NCBI RefSeq assembly: GCF_000226115.1
Contig: NC_016458.1
Location: forward strand, 5,738,001 to 5,802,000
Direction: 5' to 3'
DNA: 64,000 nt
Source: Thermothielavioides terrestris NRRL 8126
Lineage: Eukaryota; Ascomycota; Sordariomycetes; Sordariales; Chaetomiaceae
Shown here: in pieces, positions 1 through 10,282 of the stretch
Position numbering within the stretch: the first letter of the stretch is position 1
Layout: each line of letters begins with the position of its first letter
Made by a program: the position numbers and the translations under genes
Notes under the pieces: generated by a model
The model's input: only the letters and a program-made list of their open reading frames with translations
Database searches by the model: none
Told to the model about the DNA's origin: nothing

Positions 1-330
1 CTATCTCTACCCTAAGATAAGTATCTCTACCCTATAATAACTATTGACCCCCTACAATAACTGTCCCTACCTTGCAATAACCCTCTCTACTCTATAATAA
101 CTATTGACCCCCTATAATAACTATCCCTACCCTATAATAACTCTCTCTACCCTATAATAACTGTCGACCCTCTACAATAACTGTCCCTACCCTACGATAA
201 CCCTCCCTACTCTATGAGAACCCTCCCTACTCTACGATAACTGTCTCTACCCTATAATAACCCTCCCTACCCTACGATAACCCTCCCTACTCTACAAGCA
301 CCCTCCCTACTCTACGATCACCCTCTTTAC
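1..330. repeat. Degenerate 20-bp tandem array
   Basis: The sequence runs in 20-bp steps, each unit approximating NNNNCCCTACCCTATAATAA, with substitutions mostly C/T and G/A. The period keeps register for about 16 units. The CCCTA core resembles the fungal telomere motif (CCCTAA), but the spacing and AT-rich half differ, so it is not a telomere. No reading frame is present. The transition-type variation fits RIP of a satellite; that is inference. Confidence 0.85.
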
Positions 331-560
331 TCTACGACGCCTACCCCTACTACATAGCACTTAGCAACACCCTATAACGCCTACCCCTATCGTATAGTAC
401 CTAGCGACACCCTACGACACCTACCCCTACTGTATAGCACCTAGCAACACCCTACGACGCCTACCTCTACTATATAGCACCTAGCGATACCCTACGACGC
501 CTACCTCTACTATATAGCATCTAGCAACACTCTACGACATCTACCTCTACTACGTAATAA
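331..560. repeat. 40-bp tandem array
   Basis: Directly after the 20-bp array the period changes to 40 bp. Units begin near 371, 411, 451, 491 and 531 with CCTACGACGC-like sequence, followed by CTACCCCTAC and a TAGCACCTAGC segment. Copies differ mainly by transitions. The array ends where the AT-rich relic begins. Confidence 0.8.
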
Positions 561-1424
561 CTGCTAAAAGCCTCTAATAATAGGTATATACCTAGAATAC
601 CTAGGCAATATATAGGTATACCTATATATACTTAAGAACTTTATAGACTAAATGTAATCGAGGCTAATTATATATAATCGAGTTTACTAAAGGTAGGACA
701 AGGCAGAGTTATATTTATCTAATAACATTTTCAACCCTATATAAGTTTAGAATATAAATCCTAAACCCTATATATATTCTTCTTTAGCATTGTAAATATC
801 TTTTTTATTATACTCTATTTCCTTTGTTTACTAATATATTATACTAATTTAATAAAGCGTCTTTAGATTGACCTTAAGCCCTATAAAGATTTTATCTTTT
901 AGTAATATCAAGCTAGGCTTACTTATACCTAGATCTTTTTAAATCTTTCCTCTAAATATAGGGTTTAAGTTAGTTCAAGTATATTCTACCTCTCCCTAAA
1001 ATGTTAGAGCGTTGCTACTCGCTAGCAATGTACTAGGGATTCTAACGCCTTCTAAGAAATCATTGAAGATAAGTTCTTTATTGTCGATTCCTCTAATAAC
1101 TAGATCCTCTAACATTGTTAATCCTTTAGTTTTATAGTTTTAAAAGCGGGTTTAGTTAAAATTTATAGAGCACTTAGGATTTTCTAATATTAAACTAAGG
1201 ATCAAATAGCTCTTTAAGAATTGGAGTTCCTTAAGTAGATTGAGCAAAATCCAACTTTAGCTATTTTAATCCCTTAGCTTAGTCGTCGTAGTCTATAGAA
1301 GTTCGTCTAGTAGACTATAAAGCTTAATATTCCAATGTAAAGACTTTATCTCCTTTCTTAGGAACTTTATCCTAAGTATATCTTTAAACGACTATAGAGG
1401 ATGTAGCTACGTTGTAAAGGATTT

Positions 1425-1740
1425 ATATTGCCTAGTCCAAACTATATTTAGAGTGTCGATAGCTATTATAAGTTGGTGGACTTTAGGATTAAGATCTATA
1501 TAGGCATCGACATCTATTTACAGTTTATTCTATAATACTATATTAGGATTTCTATACTTACTAAACGCTCTATTTTCCTTTAATATCTTTAGGTTGTTAA
1601 GGAGCTTAATTTTATTCTAATAATAATTTAGTTAAACTAAGGAGTTGAGACGTTGATAATAGCAGCTACTTATATTTAACTTTCTTTAGATATAAAGGAC
1701 TATCGTCGACTTAAACTAAAGAGGAATAAAGATAAAGGCA
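1425..1740 (+). pseudogene. Integrase (RNase H-fold) core relic of a transposon
   Basis: Read in the frame of 1434, with stops ignored, the translation keeps the shape of an integrase catalytic core. A VD-x-YYKL block is followed by IKIY-x-GID-x-Y, then a hydrophobic strand, VVKEL, and a GVET-x-x-IAATY block. Many stops are TAG or TAA where TGG, CAG or CGA would be expected, the signature of C-to-T (or G-to-A) RIP changes. This layout resembles the integrase core proteins carried by several fungal DNA or retro-elements. Subfamily is unknown, and the gene is dead. Confidence 0.5.
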
Positions 1741-2699
1741 TTAGATAGTATATACCTAGGGGAAGAGGTAAAGCAGATTTCCCTATTCTTCTAGGAGAGG
1801 TAGATATCTCCTAACTTCCTAAACGACCCTTCTTATTCAAAGATTACTATACCTTTAGAAAGAGCACTAAGAACTAGCGGATTAAGTTATAGTAGAACTA
1901 GCTTTATAAAAGTCGTTTAGGTTTCTAGTAAGTAAGTTACTATAATTTAAACTTAATCGTATATAATTAAGTCCAATTATATTTAGTTATACTAGCTAAT
2001 CTATTATTAAGATCTCTTTAGAAGGCTTCGCTAAGAAGACGGTTAGAGTAGCGACTACTTGCCTAATTGTATTACTTTACTCTATATCTATATACCTCTT
2101 ATCTAGTTTAAAGTTACTAACTTCGTTAACTACTAGAACAATTATACTATTCGTAAATGGAAGAACTATCGATATATTTATATTGGAACCCCTTAGAAGA
2201 TATTTATCTATACTTAGCTAGGGGTAGAGGTAGTTGACTATCGTCTACTACTATTATATAACTACTAAGAGTTCTTTAATAAGCTTATAAAGATCAATAA
2301 TATTAAAGTCAACTAATATCTCTTTAACAATATACTAACTCTTTGCAATTTACTGATAACGATATTTAACAATTTAGTTAGCAACTAGCTCGACTCGCCC
2401 TTTCTCAACGAATATATATACCTCTAGAATCGCTTTGCACTTTATAAGTCTTAAGGGTACTAACCTTAGTTACACTTACTTATAAAGCCTACTAGTAGAT
2501 AGATATAGTTTAAACTCAATTTTAAATATCAAAGTATTTTTCTAGATAAATTTTAGAGTAGAAAAAACAATCCTATAGCTATAGTGATTAATAAATTACA
2601 ATAGAGTTCAAATCTCGTTAAAGGAAGTAGTAAAAGATAGGATAATAACAATAAGCTTAAAGAGGAAGAGGATAAACCTAAATAAGATAGGGCAAAGAA

Positions 2700-3620
2700 T
2701 ATAGAATAAGGGTATTCGACAACTAATATAATATAGTTAGTCGACGTTAGTTAAATTAAAAGGCTTACTAAAGAGAGTATTTTCAACAATGTCTACTGCT
2801 TTTACTAGCTAATTTAGATGCTTTATATTATAAAAAGGAAGACCATTTATAGGTAGCTATATACCCTTATCTTCGAACTTAGCTAGCTCCTCTAGTATAT
2901 ACCTAGTCTTAGGGCCTAGGTTAGGGTTAGGATAAGCTACCTCCTAGCGCTTCTTTATATAACCCTCTTAGTTTTATATAGCCTTAGAATAGGCCCTCTA
3001 CTTCGAGCTATATACAACTTTAGTCGCTACCTCCTTCTTCGCCTTCGCCTAGGTTATAACGCCTAGCTCTAACTTGACGATATCTAGCTCCGACTTAACG
3101 ATACTATATTCCAACTTAATATCTAGCTCTAACTTAATAATACTTAGTTCTAATTTAATAGCGTTAAGCTTAAACTTAATACTTTGCTCCGACTTAATAT
3201 AACCTACTTTCGACTTGATAAATAGGTCGTTATCGGAGTTAGAATAGAAGTGTTCTCCTTTATCTCCTAACTCTATCTAAAGCTTGATAAAGCCCTCCTT
3301 CGACTTTGGCTAAGAAGCCTTTTTTAAATATAATCGAATTTACTTAGTTTTAGGCAAGGGAATATCCTCCTTATCTATAGCTACTAGCTCCTAACTTATT
3401 AATAAATTGAGGTATATTACCTTATTAAGATTAAACTTCGACTTATTAGCTATTATAGCCTAGAGCTCCTACAAGGTCATTAGCTTATTAGGTTTTAGAC
3501 TAAAGAGCTTAATAATTAGGACCTATATCTTTAAAGCAATTTAACTAACGAAGTAGAAGTCTAATAGCTTATAGACTTCGTTGATATAGGCTAATTTAAA
3601 AAGCCTTTCAATAAGTTTAT
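2700..3620 (-). pseudogene. Relic of a heptad-repeat (coiled-coil) protein gene
   Basis: On the minus strand, with interrupting stops, the sequence reads as lysine/glutamate/leucine-rich protein. Between about 3065 and 3225 an anchor motif (CTTRA on +) recurs at 21, 21, 18, 21, 21, 18 and 21 nt, so the repeat encodes roughly one coiled-coil heptad of the type K-x-E-L-x-I. Downstream on the minus strand a short block near 2870-2940 still reads RYILEELAKFEDKG. It may be part of the same dead transposon as the integrase relic; function unknown. Confidence 0.4.
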
Positions 3621-5460
3621 AGTAATTAACCTAGTATTTTAAAAGTAAATAGGACTACAACCTATATTTACTAAGCGACGTAACTTTAGTCTATTGTTAA
3701 TATATATAGCCTATAACCGTCGAAGTAGTATACTCTTCTACCTAGAGTTTAAAAGCGATATTAGCGACAAGATTTTACTATATACTATAGCTGTCTTTGG
3801 CAATACTCTTAGTATAGTTGAACTCTACTATTTAATAAATAAAGCTTAGGCTCGTTATACTCGATATACTCTAAGAGGCTATTGAACTTACTAAGCTTAG
3901 GCTTGTCCTAGAGAGTGAAAGGAAGTTAAATAAAGAGATAAAATAGTAGGTATAAGCGACTAGTAGTACCTATAGGGTTTAGTTGCGTTTAAGCTTCTCT
4001 AGAGAATCCTTAATTATAATAGAAGTAATCTAAGATCGGTAAAAGGGATATAAATAACAAGTTAGATACTTTGTATAAATATCATTATAGAAGTAACCTA
4101 ATATAGAGTAGAAGTGGTATTTCTAAAAGTTATTATATAACATTGTCGATAAGTAATAGTACTCAATTATATACAATTAAGTTTAAGTTTAGACAATTTA
4201 GTTGACTTTAAAGAAAGGATAAATAAATAGAAGGGATTTTAGCTACTTTTTATATTTGTTTTTAATATTAAAGATATTAGAGATAATTATCTTCTATTAT
4301 CCTAGGTAATAGGTATATTGCTTTTTCTATTAGGGGTTAGATATAGTTTTAAATAGGGGTTTTCGAATAAAGCTATTTTAACTTTACTAACTCTATAGAA
4401 TATAGCTTTATTATATAATCTCTTACCTATTGTATATTATCTATATCTTTTATAAATGTCTATACCCTATACTTAATCCCTCTCCCTAAGATCTAATCCT
4501 CTCTATCTATCGCCTAGACCTTATAACTATATCCCTATATATTTCCCTATCTATTATCATTTACTAATGTACCTATTTCTTAAGGCTCCTCCTCTTAGCT
4601 TAGAGTTCCTCTATATCTTTAATCTATTTTTTAAAAGTCTTAAGCTCCTCTATTGTCGACTTCTATAGGTACTTAGGTATAAAACCTTTGAAGTCTCTAA
4701 GCTTCTTCTTACCCCTTTAAATAAGCTCTTTACGCTCTTTGTCTACTCCTATTAGCATTGTACTAATATTTAGGTATAGAATTAAAATATACCTAGATAT
4801 AGTAAGTACTAGGTACTTAGGCTAAAGTAGTAATAGTTGGTATACACTTCTTCGCTATATCTATTAGCTAACTAGTAGTATATCTTATAAAGGCTATAAG
4901 AATAGGGGTTACTATAATTTTTATAGTCTATATTCTGTTTTCTACCTTTATTAAAAAGAAATAGCGTTATCGCTATAGTATAGGATTGTCTATTAAAGTC
5001 GAAGGTTGTTAGTTTCTTTTCGCTCTTTACCTAGACTATCTTTAACACTAAAGGCCACTAGATAGTCTATAAAATAATTAGAAAACATTTTTATATAATT
5101 AAGAATAATTAGAGATAATCGACTAGCTTCTAGGCAAGTAGCTTCTAAACGTTGCTATACTTAGACTCCTTAAGCTATTTTATAGTTGCTATTATAAGGT
5201 CTTAGGGTACTAGAGCCAATTAACCCTTTTTTAACGTCTATTTAGAGGTCTATATTTAAAGGCTATCGTCGCTAGGGGAAAAGGCTATAGTAACTGCTAA
5301 TCGAGGTTAGAGATTCTAATCAACAATGACTTAAAGGCGACTAAGAGCGACTATAAAAACTATCAACAACCTACACTTAGAAACTTCTAATAGTAGGGAA
5401 TTAATACTAGACGCTTATAATTAAACTTAATTAAGCGTAATTAAGGCTAGGAAGCGTATA

Positions 5461-6525
5461 GCTAAATCAGTTTGTTGGCTAGAGGGCTTGGCAACTTGGG
5501 AAGAAAATGGGCCTAGGTGGCTAGTAGATGGAAGGGATTTGTTTTCTATAGTGGCCAGAGAAAACTTTTGGGCGGGGGCGGGGTAAGTGGGTGGCCAGGG
5601 TCTGGTTATAGCAAATTTGCCAGGTGATTTGGGTTTTCGGAGAGTTTGTCGATCAAACCTCCGTAATTAACCACTACATCGCCATGGCCAACGTTTTCGA
5701 ACCGAAGCGCTTGGAGTCGTCCGTCCGAGCACAATGGCCGTGTTGCTCAAGTGAATGCATGGACCTGCTTCGAGCGCCATTTCAGGGACGGGTCCTTCCT
5801 GATTGGCTGGGTTGACGATCAACGAGCAAGCGAGATTGCAAACAGGGATGCGATTGGCTAATGGCGGGCGGGGATTGAGGTCATCACAGAATCGCTACCA
5901 GCCCCAGGGATCCCAGCTCGTTATCTTCTTCAACCCGAGAGATGAAGAGGCTAAACATTCCTTGCACGGAAACAGGCAACCTCCACGTGCTGTCTGTGGG
6001 CACCTGAAGAAAGTCGTCGCTTTCAAAAAGTGCGGCTGCTGGGAGCGTTGAGGGTGTTGTGTAAACACAGATCTTCCATCAGAGGAGACAGACAGGTGGC
6101 GAAGGGGAAGCAAACTTCGTGGCTGAGTCAATCTGCAGCTGCTATTCTCGTCCCTCAGCGCCTGTTGGTTGGGAACTCCTGCAATACCTGCTGAACGCAT
6201 TTTGTATCCACATATTCCGTACCGAACTTGGAGCTGCCGTGGTCGGGAGGGAGTTGCTTCAAAATTTCCAAAAGGTGAAGAAAATGTCCTCTTTTTTCCC
6301 CCATGAGATGGTGAGCCTTTGGAGCAATGATCGACGGCACCACCACAAACGAGGAGAAACAAACGGGCCCGGTGACGCAAAGACAAGCCACGGCAGGATT
6401 TGAAACAGCACCAAAAAATCGGCACGCGGGGACGGAGGGACGGGTGCTGGGCGCCACGCTCCACCCCGGGCCCTGGAATCCCAGTTCGGATTAGCGTGGC
6501 TGCGGTGCTCGGAAACGGTTATTCT
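5461..6525. other. Intergenic, no supported gene
   Basis: Base composition switches here from AT-rich to ordinary. Several open frames of 60-190 codons overlap on both strands, but none shows a recognisable domain, splice pattern or conserved motif. I see nothing else. Confidence 0.5.
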
Positions 6526-6899
6526 TAAAGAGGTCCCGCCAAGACTAATTTCGGAACCTACCGCTTACAAGTATTTACAAATTGCCGCGAGGGAGTGGGG
6601 TCGCCACGACTTCGAGCAACATCAACAACGAAGAATTGCAAAGACCCGTAGCAACAACTTCGCGAAACCTCAACCAAATTGAAAAAAAAGAAAACGAAGT
6701 TAACCCGTACCCTAACCTTGACCCTCACCCTAACTATAACCCTCACCCTAACCAGCGGGGGGCTAGCGCCGCCCCCCGCACCCCCGGCGAACTAACCCTT
6801 GGCGATAGTGCAAACCCCGTGGCGGTCTTGGCGGGGTACTGACGTGGTAAAAACATTGCCGACAATTGGCCGAAATTAGTCTTGGCGGGACCTCTTTAA
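6526..6899. mobile_element. TTAA-flanked miniature inverted-repeat element, copy 1
   Basis: A 366-bp element (6530-6895) sits between two TTAA tetranucleotides (6526-6529, 6896-6899). Its ends are inverted repeats starting AGAGGTCCCGCCAAGACTAA and extending about 26 bp. The interior has a run of A, telomere-like CCCTAA-type units near 6710-6755, and a G/C hairpin near 6755-6780 with 9-bp arms. It has no coding capacity, so any mobility would be non-autonomous. TTAA target sites are typical of piggyBac-type transposases; that link is inference. A second copy lies inverted at 36250-36623. Confidence 0.85.
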
Positions 6900-7626
6900 G
6901 ATCCAGCCTCGGAAACCCCCCCTGGATCTTGCGTGCTGTGTCGGCGGCGCAAATTGCCTGACTGCCTCCTCCGATGAAATGCATGGGATTTCTCTTGTTG
7001 CCGCGGGATTTCGGACGACAATCACTTCCTTATCTGTGACCGCACGCCGATCATCTGAGGTCGTCACAGTTGCAACCCTCAGCACTCGGCTGTTGTCTCT
7101 CTGTCCAGATTACCACAGTATGGATTAACTTTATGAGCGTAGCTCACGACCGGCCGGTGTCCGAAGCCAAACGACCAGATGAGCGGCGTGCTCTTTTTGC
7201 CAAGTTCTATCCGCCTTGTTTTCCCTGTTCCTTCTACAATGTATGACGCCGATGCCCATTTTCAGTTCCGCCGTTGATAATCCCACATAGTGCAGTGTAC
7301 ACCGACCCTGCGTGGGGTGCGGCCCAAGTCGCTGCCCTCAAAACACCACTGACCACAGTAAGCAAATGAAGGCATCCGCTGGAATTTGTAGAGAGGTATG
7401 CCATCGCTCGATGACACTCTGGCCGAGAGCGCTGCAGCTGTGAGCATTGCTCCGGATGCGTGCTCAGATACGCCAGCCTTGTGCCTTTGAGCCGTTTGCT
7501 TCGCCGCTGAGTCAAGGTGAAACTGGCTCGGACACCTCAAGTATGAACTGCCAACCTGGCATCGTTCAAACGCCGCTCAAGAGCGAGATAAGCTGGGTGA
7601 ACAAACAAACGCCGACGGAGCAGCCG
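6900..7626. other. Intergenic, 3' side of NAF1
   Basis: No convincing gene. The short overlapping frames carry no recognisable motif. It presumably includes the NAF1 3' untranslated region. Confidence 0.5.
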
Positions 7627-9732
7627 TTACCGGGTTGGCCCTTGGCCGTACCCGCCATGTTGCTGTTGGGGCCAATACGGCTGCCCCTGTTGTTGTCCTG
7701 GTTGCGGTTGTTGGTAGCTGCCGTAAAAAGCTGGGTTGAGCGCCCCCGTGGTAGGAGGGGCCTGTGGTGCCTGCGGCACAGCCCCGGCCACCGGCCAAGC
7801 GGGGGCTTGGGGAGGCACGAACGGCTGTGCATAGCCAGTTGGGTGAGCTGGTGGCTGGGGTTGAGGTGGTTGCTGGTGCGGCGCCGCAGGAGGGTACTGG
7901 TACTGTTGACCTTGGTTTTGGTTCCACGCCTGGTAATTAAACGTGAAATTCCCCGACGGGGGCTGATGATGGGGAGGGGGGACAGGCGGCCCAGCTGGCG
8001 GCGAGTGCGGGTATGCCACTGGAGGGGGTACGAAGGCAGCAGCAGCTGGGGCCGACCATTGTCCCGCGGGCGCTCCAGGCGTTGCTGCGAAAGGGGGAGG
8101 GGGCAGATGGGGATTCTGGGGAGGAGGTGGCGGGGGATGAGAGAACGGCATCTGCGGTGAAGATGCGCCATCATGGCCAAATTGCGGGTAACTCCCGCTA
8201 CTTCCTCGGGGACCGTGTCGCCGATCGCCGCCACGATGGCCGCCACGCTGGTTGCGTCCCCGGAAATCACCCCGGCCTCCACGATGAGCGCCGCGGTGAC
8301 CGTGACCGTGTCCACCACGCGGCGGACTGAAACCGGCCGCCGGCTTCGGGGGTAATGAAGGAAGCGAAGATGACTCGCCCTGGCCGTATCCAGGGGGGCG
8401 AGACAAGGGCTTGTAGGGCCCATCATCATCCTCGTCATAGTTCAAGCCGGCGGGAGGCGGGTGAGGAGACAGAGTATGGCTAGTGGCGATGCTCTGCTCC
8501 CGCCCTCCACGGCCAGCTTTCCCTCCCCTCTTCTTCATCTTCTGCTGTCTCTTGAACTCAGCCTCCTTCTCGTCGTCGGAGAACTCCATCTCGTCGGCTG
8601 CCGCCTCTTCGTCGTGGAGATTGCTGGCGTCGGTGCCCTTGGCTTCTCTCAAAGGCTGGGTGAACACGTAGTTGGCGTGCTCAACAGAGTAGTAGATGGG
8701 CAGGCCGACCACCAACCCCAACTGCTTTATCTCATCCTCGGCCCGAAAACCAACAGTGTACATGGGGCTCCGGACATTGCCCAGGACCTCGGCGAGGGCG
8801 CCAATAACTGTACGGTCCTCCTTGCAAAGGACCGAGCCCAAGTCCAGTACCTGAACCTCGCCTGGAGTCTGCGACTTGATGACCACAGTGTTTTCGACAA
8901 TGAATTCGATGTTGCCGAGTCGCTCGATCTTCATCTCCGGGGTGATGGTGACGTCCGGGATGGGGATGACCTCATCGACTATCTCGTTTTTCGTCCGGAG
9001 CGCCGCACTGGCACCTTTGGATCTGCCGGCGCCGTCCCCGTCCCCGTCCCCTTCGCCTTCGCCATCGGCCGCCATGAGCAAGCGGGCCGTCTCCTCGATT
9101 CCAAGCAGTGGGTAGCCGCCCTCGTCTTCCGAGTCGTCGTCCGACGAGCTGTCGGAGCTTGATGATTCCGACGACGACTCGTACGGCGACGAGTCTGCCT
9201 CCCACTCTGGCTGTCCGTCCTCCTGCTCCTCGCTGCCGGCGTCATTCTGCTGTTCCTGGCCCTGCACCCGCTGAGCGGGCTGCACGGCGTGCGACAACAT
9301 GCCGTCTAGCGCGGCTTCAAGTGCATGCGTGACGTCCGGACTCGGCGCATCATTGCTGGCCGTCATGTCGACATCAGCAGCTCGCCCTTCATCTCCTCCG
9401 TTCCTTAGCTCTTGGTCTTGCATCTGGACGTCCTTTTTCTCATCCGCATGCTCGGCAACAGCGCTTGCGGGCTTTGCGTCGAGCTCCACGCCATCACCCG
9501 CCTGCTCAGCTGTTGCTGTGGTACTTCTGGCGTCTTCATCTTGCCGCTCCTTCTTCATCTTCTGTGCCTTCTCCCACTGCGCGTTTCCGTTAGTTCCGCC
9601 CACAACCAGCCCGTTCTCCCCCGATATACTTGCGGCAGCGGCGAGAAGGTCGGGTGCGAAATTTTCGACAGGCAGTTCCTCGTTGGGTTTCGCCTGGCCG
9701 AGGCCAGGGATCTGAAATGTCGTCTGCGCCAT
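7627..9732 (-). CDS. NAF1: H/ACA snoRNP assembly factor NAF1
   Basis: Single-exon gene of 701 codons. NAF1 is a nuclear chaperone that binds the Cbf5 core of H/ACA ribonucleoproteins before Gar1 replaces it, and is needed for pseudouridylation guides and rRNA maturation. An acidic, Ser/Asp-rich N-terminal half (residues about 1-245) precedes the Gar1/Naf1 beta-barrel (about 250-360), seen as NIEFIVENTVVIKSQ, then VLDLGSVLC, GALAEVLG and YTVGFRAEDE. A Lys/Arg-Gly stretch follows, then a long Pro/Gln/Gly-rich tail with RGG-like blocks that suits RNA binding. Length is ordinary for filamentous fungi. The ATG at 9732 is followed directly by conserved-looking sequence. It is divergent from ALG9, with 550 bp shared upstream DNA. 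Codon use is strongly GC-biased like its neighbours. Confidence 0.93.
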   Translation of the reverse strand: MAQTTFQIPGLGQAKPNEELPVENFAPDLLAAAASISGENGLVVGGTNGNAQWEKAQKMKKERQDEDARSTTATAEQAGDGVELDAKPASAVAEHADEKKDVQMQDQELRNGGDEGRAADVDMTASNDAPSPDVTHALEAALDGMLSHAVQPAQRVQGQEQQNDAGSEEQEDGQPEWEADSSPYESSSESSSSDSSSDDDSEDEGGYPLLGIEETARLLMAADGEGEGDGDGDGAGRSKGASAALRTKNEIVDEVIPIPDVTITPEMKIERLGNIEFIVENTVVIKSQTPGEVQVLDLGSVLCKEDRTVIGALAEVLGNVRSPMYTVGFRAEDEIKQLGLVVGLPIYYSVEHANYVFTQPLREAKGTDASNLHDEEAAADEMEFSDDEKEAEFKRQQKMKKRGGKAGRGGREQSIATSHTLSPHPPPAGLNYDEDDDGPYKPLSRPPGYGQGESSSLPSLPPKPAAGFSPPRGGHGHGHRGAHRGGRGDFRGRNQRGGHRGGDRRHGPRGSSGSYPQFGHDGASSPQMPFSHPPPPPPQNPHLPPPPFAATPGAPAGQWSAPAAAAFVPPPVAYPHSPPAGPPVPPPHHQPPSGNFTFNYQAWNQNQGQQYQYPPAAPHQQPPQPQPPAHPTGYAQPFVPPQAPAWPVAGAVPQAPQAPPTTGALNPAFYGSYQQPQPGQQQGQPYWPQQQHGGYGQGPTR

Positions 9733-10282
9733 GCTGTCGGCGTCGCAACAATTCCCCAGTTAAACCAGCACCAGCGACAACTTGAAAGGGGAACAGTGCA
9801 AGTAGATAGGTCGGTAAATAGGGTAAGTCGATGATGGGAAGACCAAAGGCCCGCGGCGCTGCTGGAGGTAATGAACCAATGGGGCGGGCCGAACCAATGA
9901 GGCGGGAGCCGCAGGAAGCTCGAGAGGCAAAGGCCCAACTCTAACCAATGGGGGAAGGGTAAGGATGTGCACAGAATTCTGGCATCAGAATACAGCTGGG
10001 CAAAAGCAGCACGACGAGATAGCAACTACTCGATGATACGGAGTATGGATGAGAGTGGTCTGAAATCTTTCGCCGCATGAAAAGCTTCGAGAAAAAAGAG
10101 ACGCTAACTGGTCAGCCGCGGGAACGCTATCCCTGTTGTGCATTAGCGCGATCTCGGCATGCAACTGAAGCTCAACAAACTTCCAAGCTGTTTCGCAGGT
10201 GAGGTCATGCCTCAGATTGCTCCAGCTTCCATCGTCCCGTCGTCAACCAGGCGCTGGGATCAGGAACCACATCAGCGCAACA
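9733..10282. promoter_or_regulatory. Bidirectional promoter NAF1/ALG9 with CCAAT cluster
   Basis: The 550 bp between the divergent NAF1 and ALG9 starts holds three CCAAT boxes (9876-9880, 9894-9898, 9945-9949) within 74 bp, all in the same orientation. The first two are each followed by a GC-rich GGCGGG block. Such sites bind the fungal HAP/CBF complex and often replace a TATA box in constitutive promoters. The motifs are seen; their use is inferred. Confidence 0.5.

Larger units (their letters stand above)
561..5460. mobile_element. RIP-degraded, AT-rich transposon graveyard
   Basis: About 4.9 kb of strongly AT-rich, TA-dinucleotide-rich sequence has stops in all frames and no usable open reading frame, then changes abruptly to GC-rich DNA near 5460-5620. 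Such islands are typical of RIP in Pezizomycotina, which turns C into T in duplicated DNA. Two coding relics are still legible and are listed separately. I cannot define element ends, LTRs or copy number from this window. Confidence 0.8.

Noticed and set aside
1..560. Possible CRISPR array or true telomere
   Set aside because: Repeats are contiguous with no unique spacers, in a eukaryotic context, and the unit is not TTAGGG.
5895..6464. 189-codon minus-strand frame near the composition boundary
   Set aside because: No motif, no homologous look and unusual composition; probably chance.
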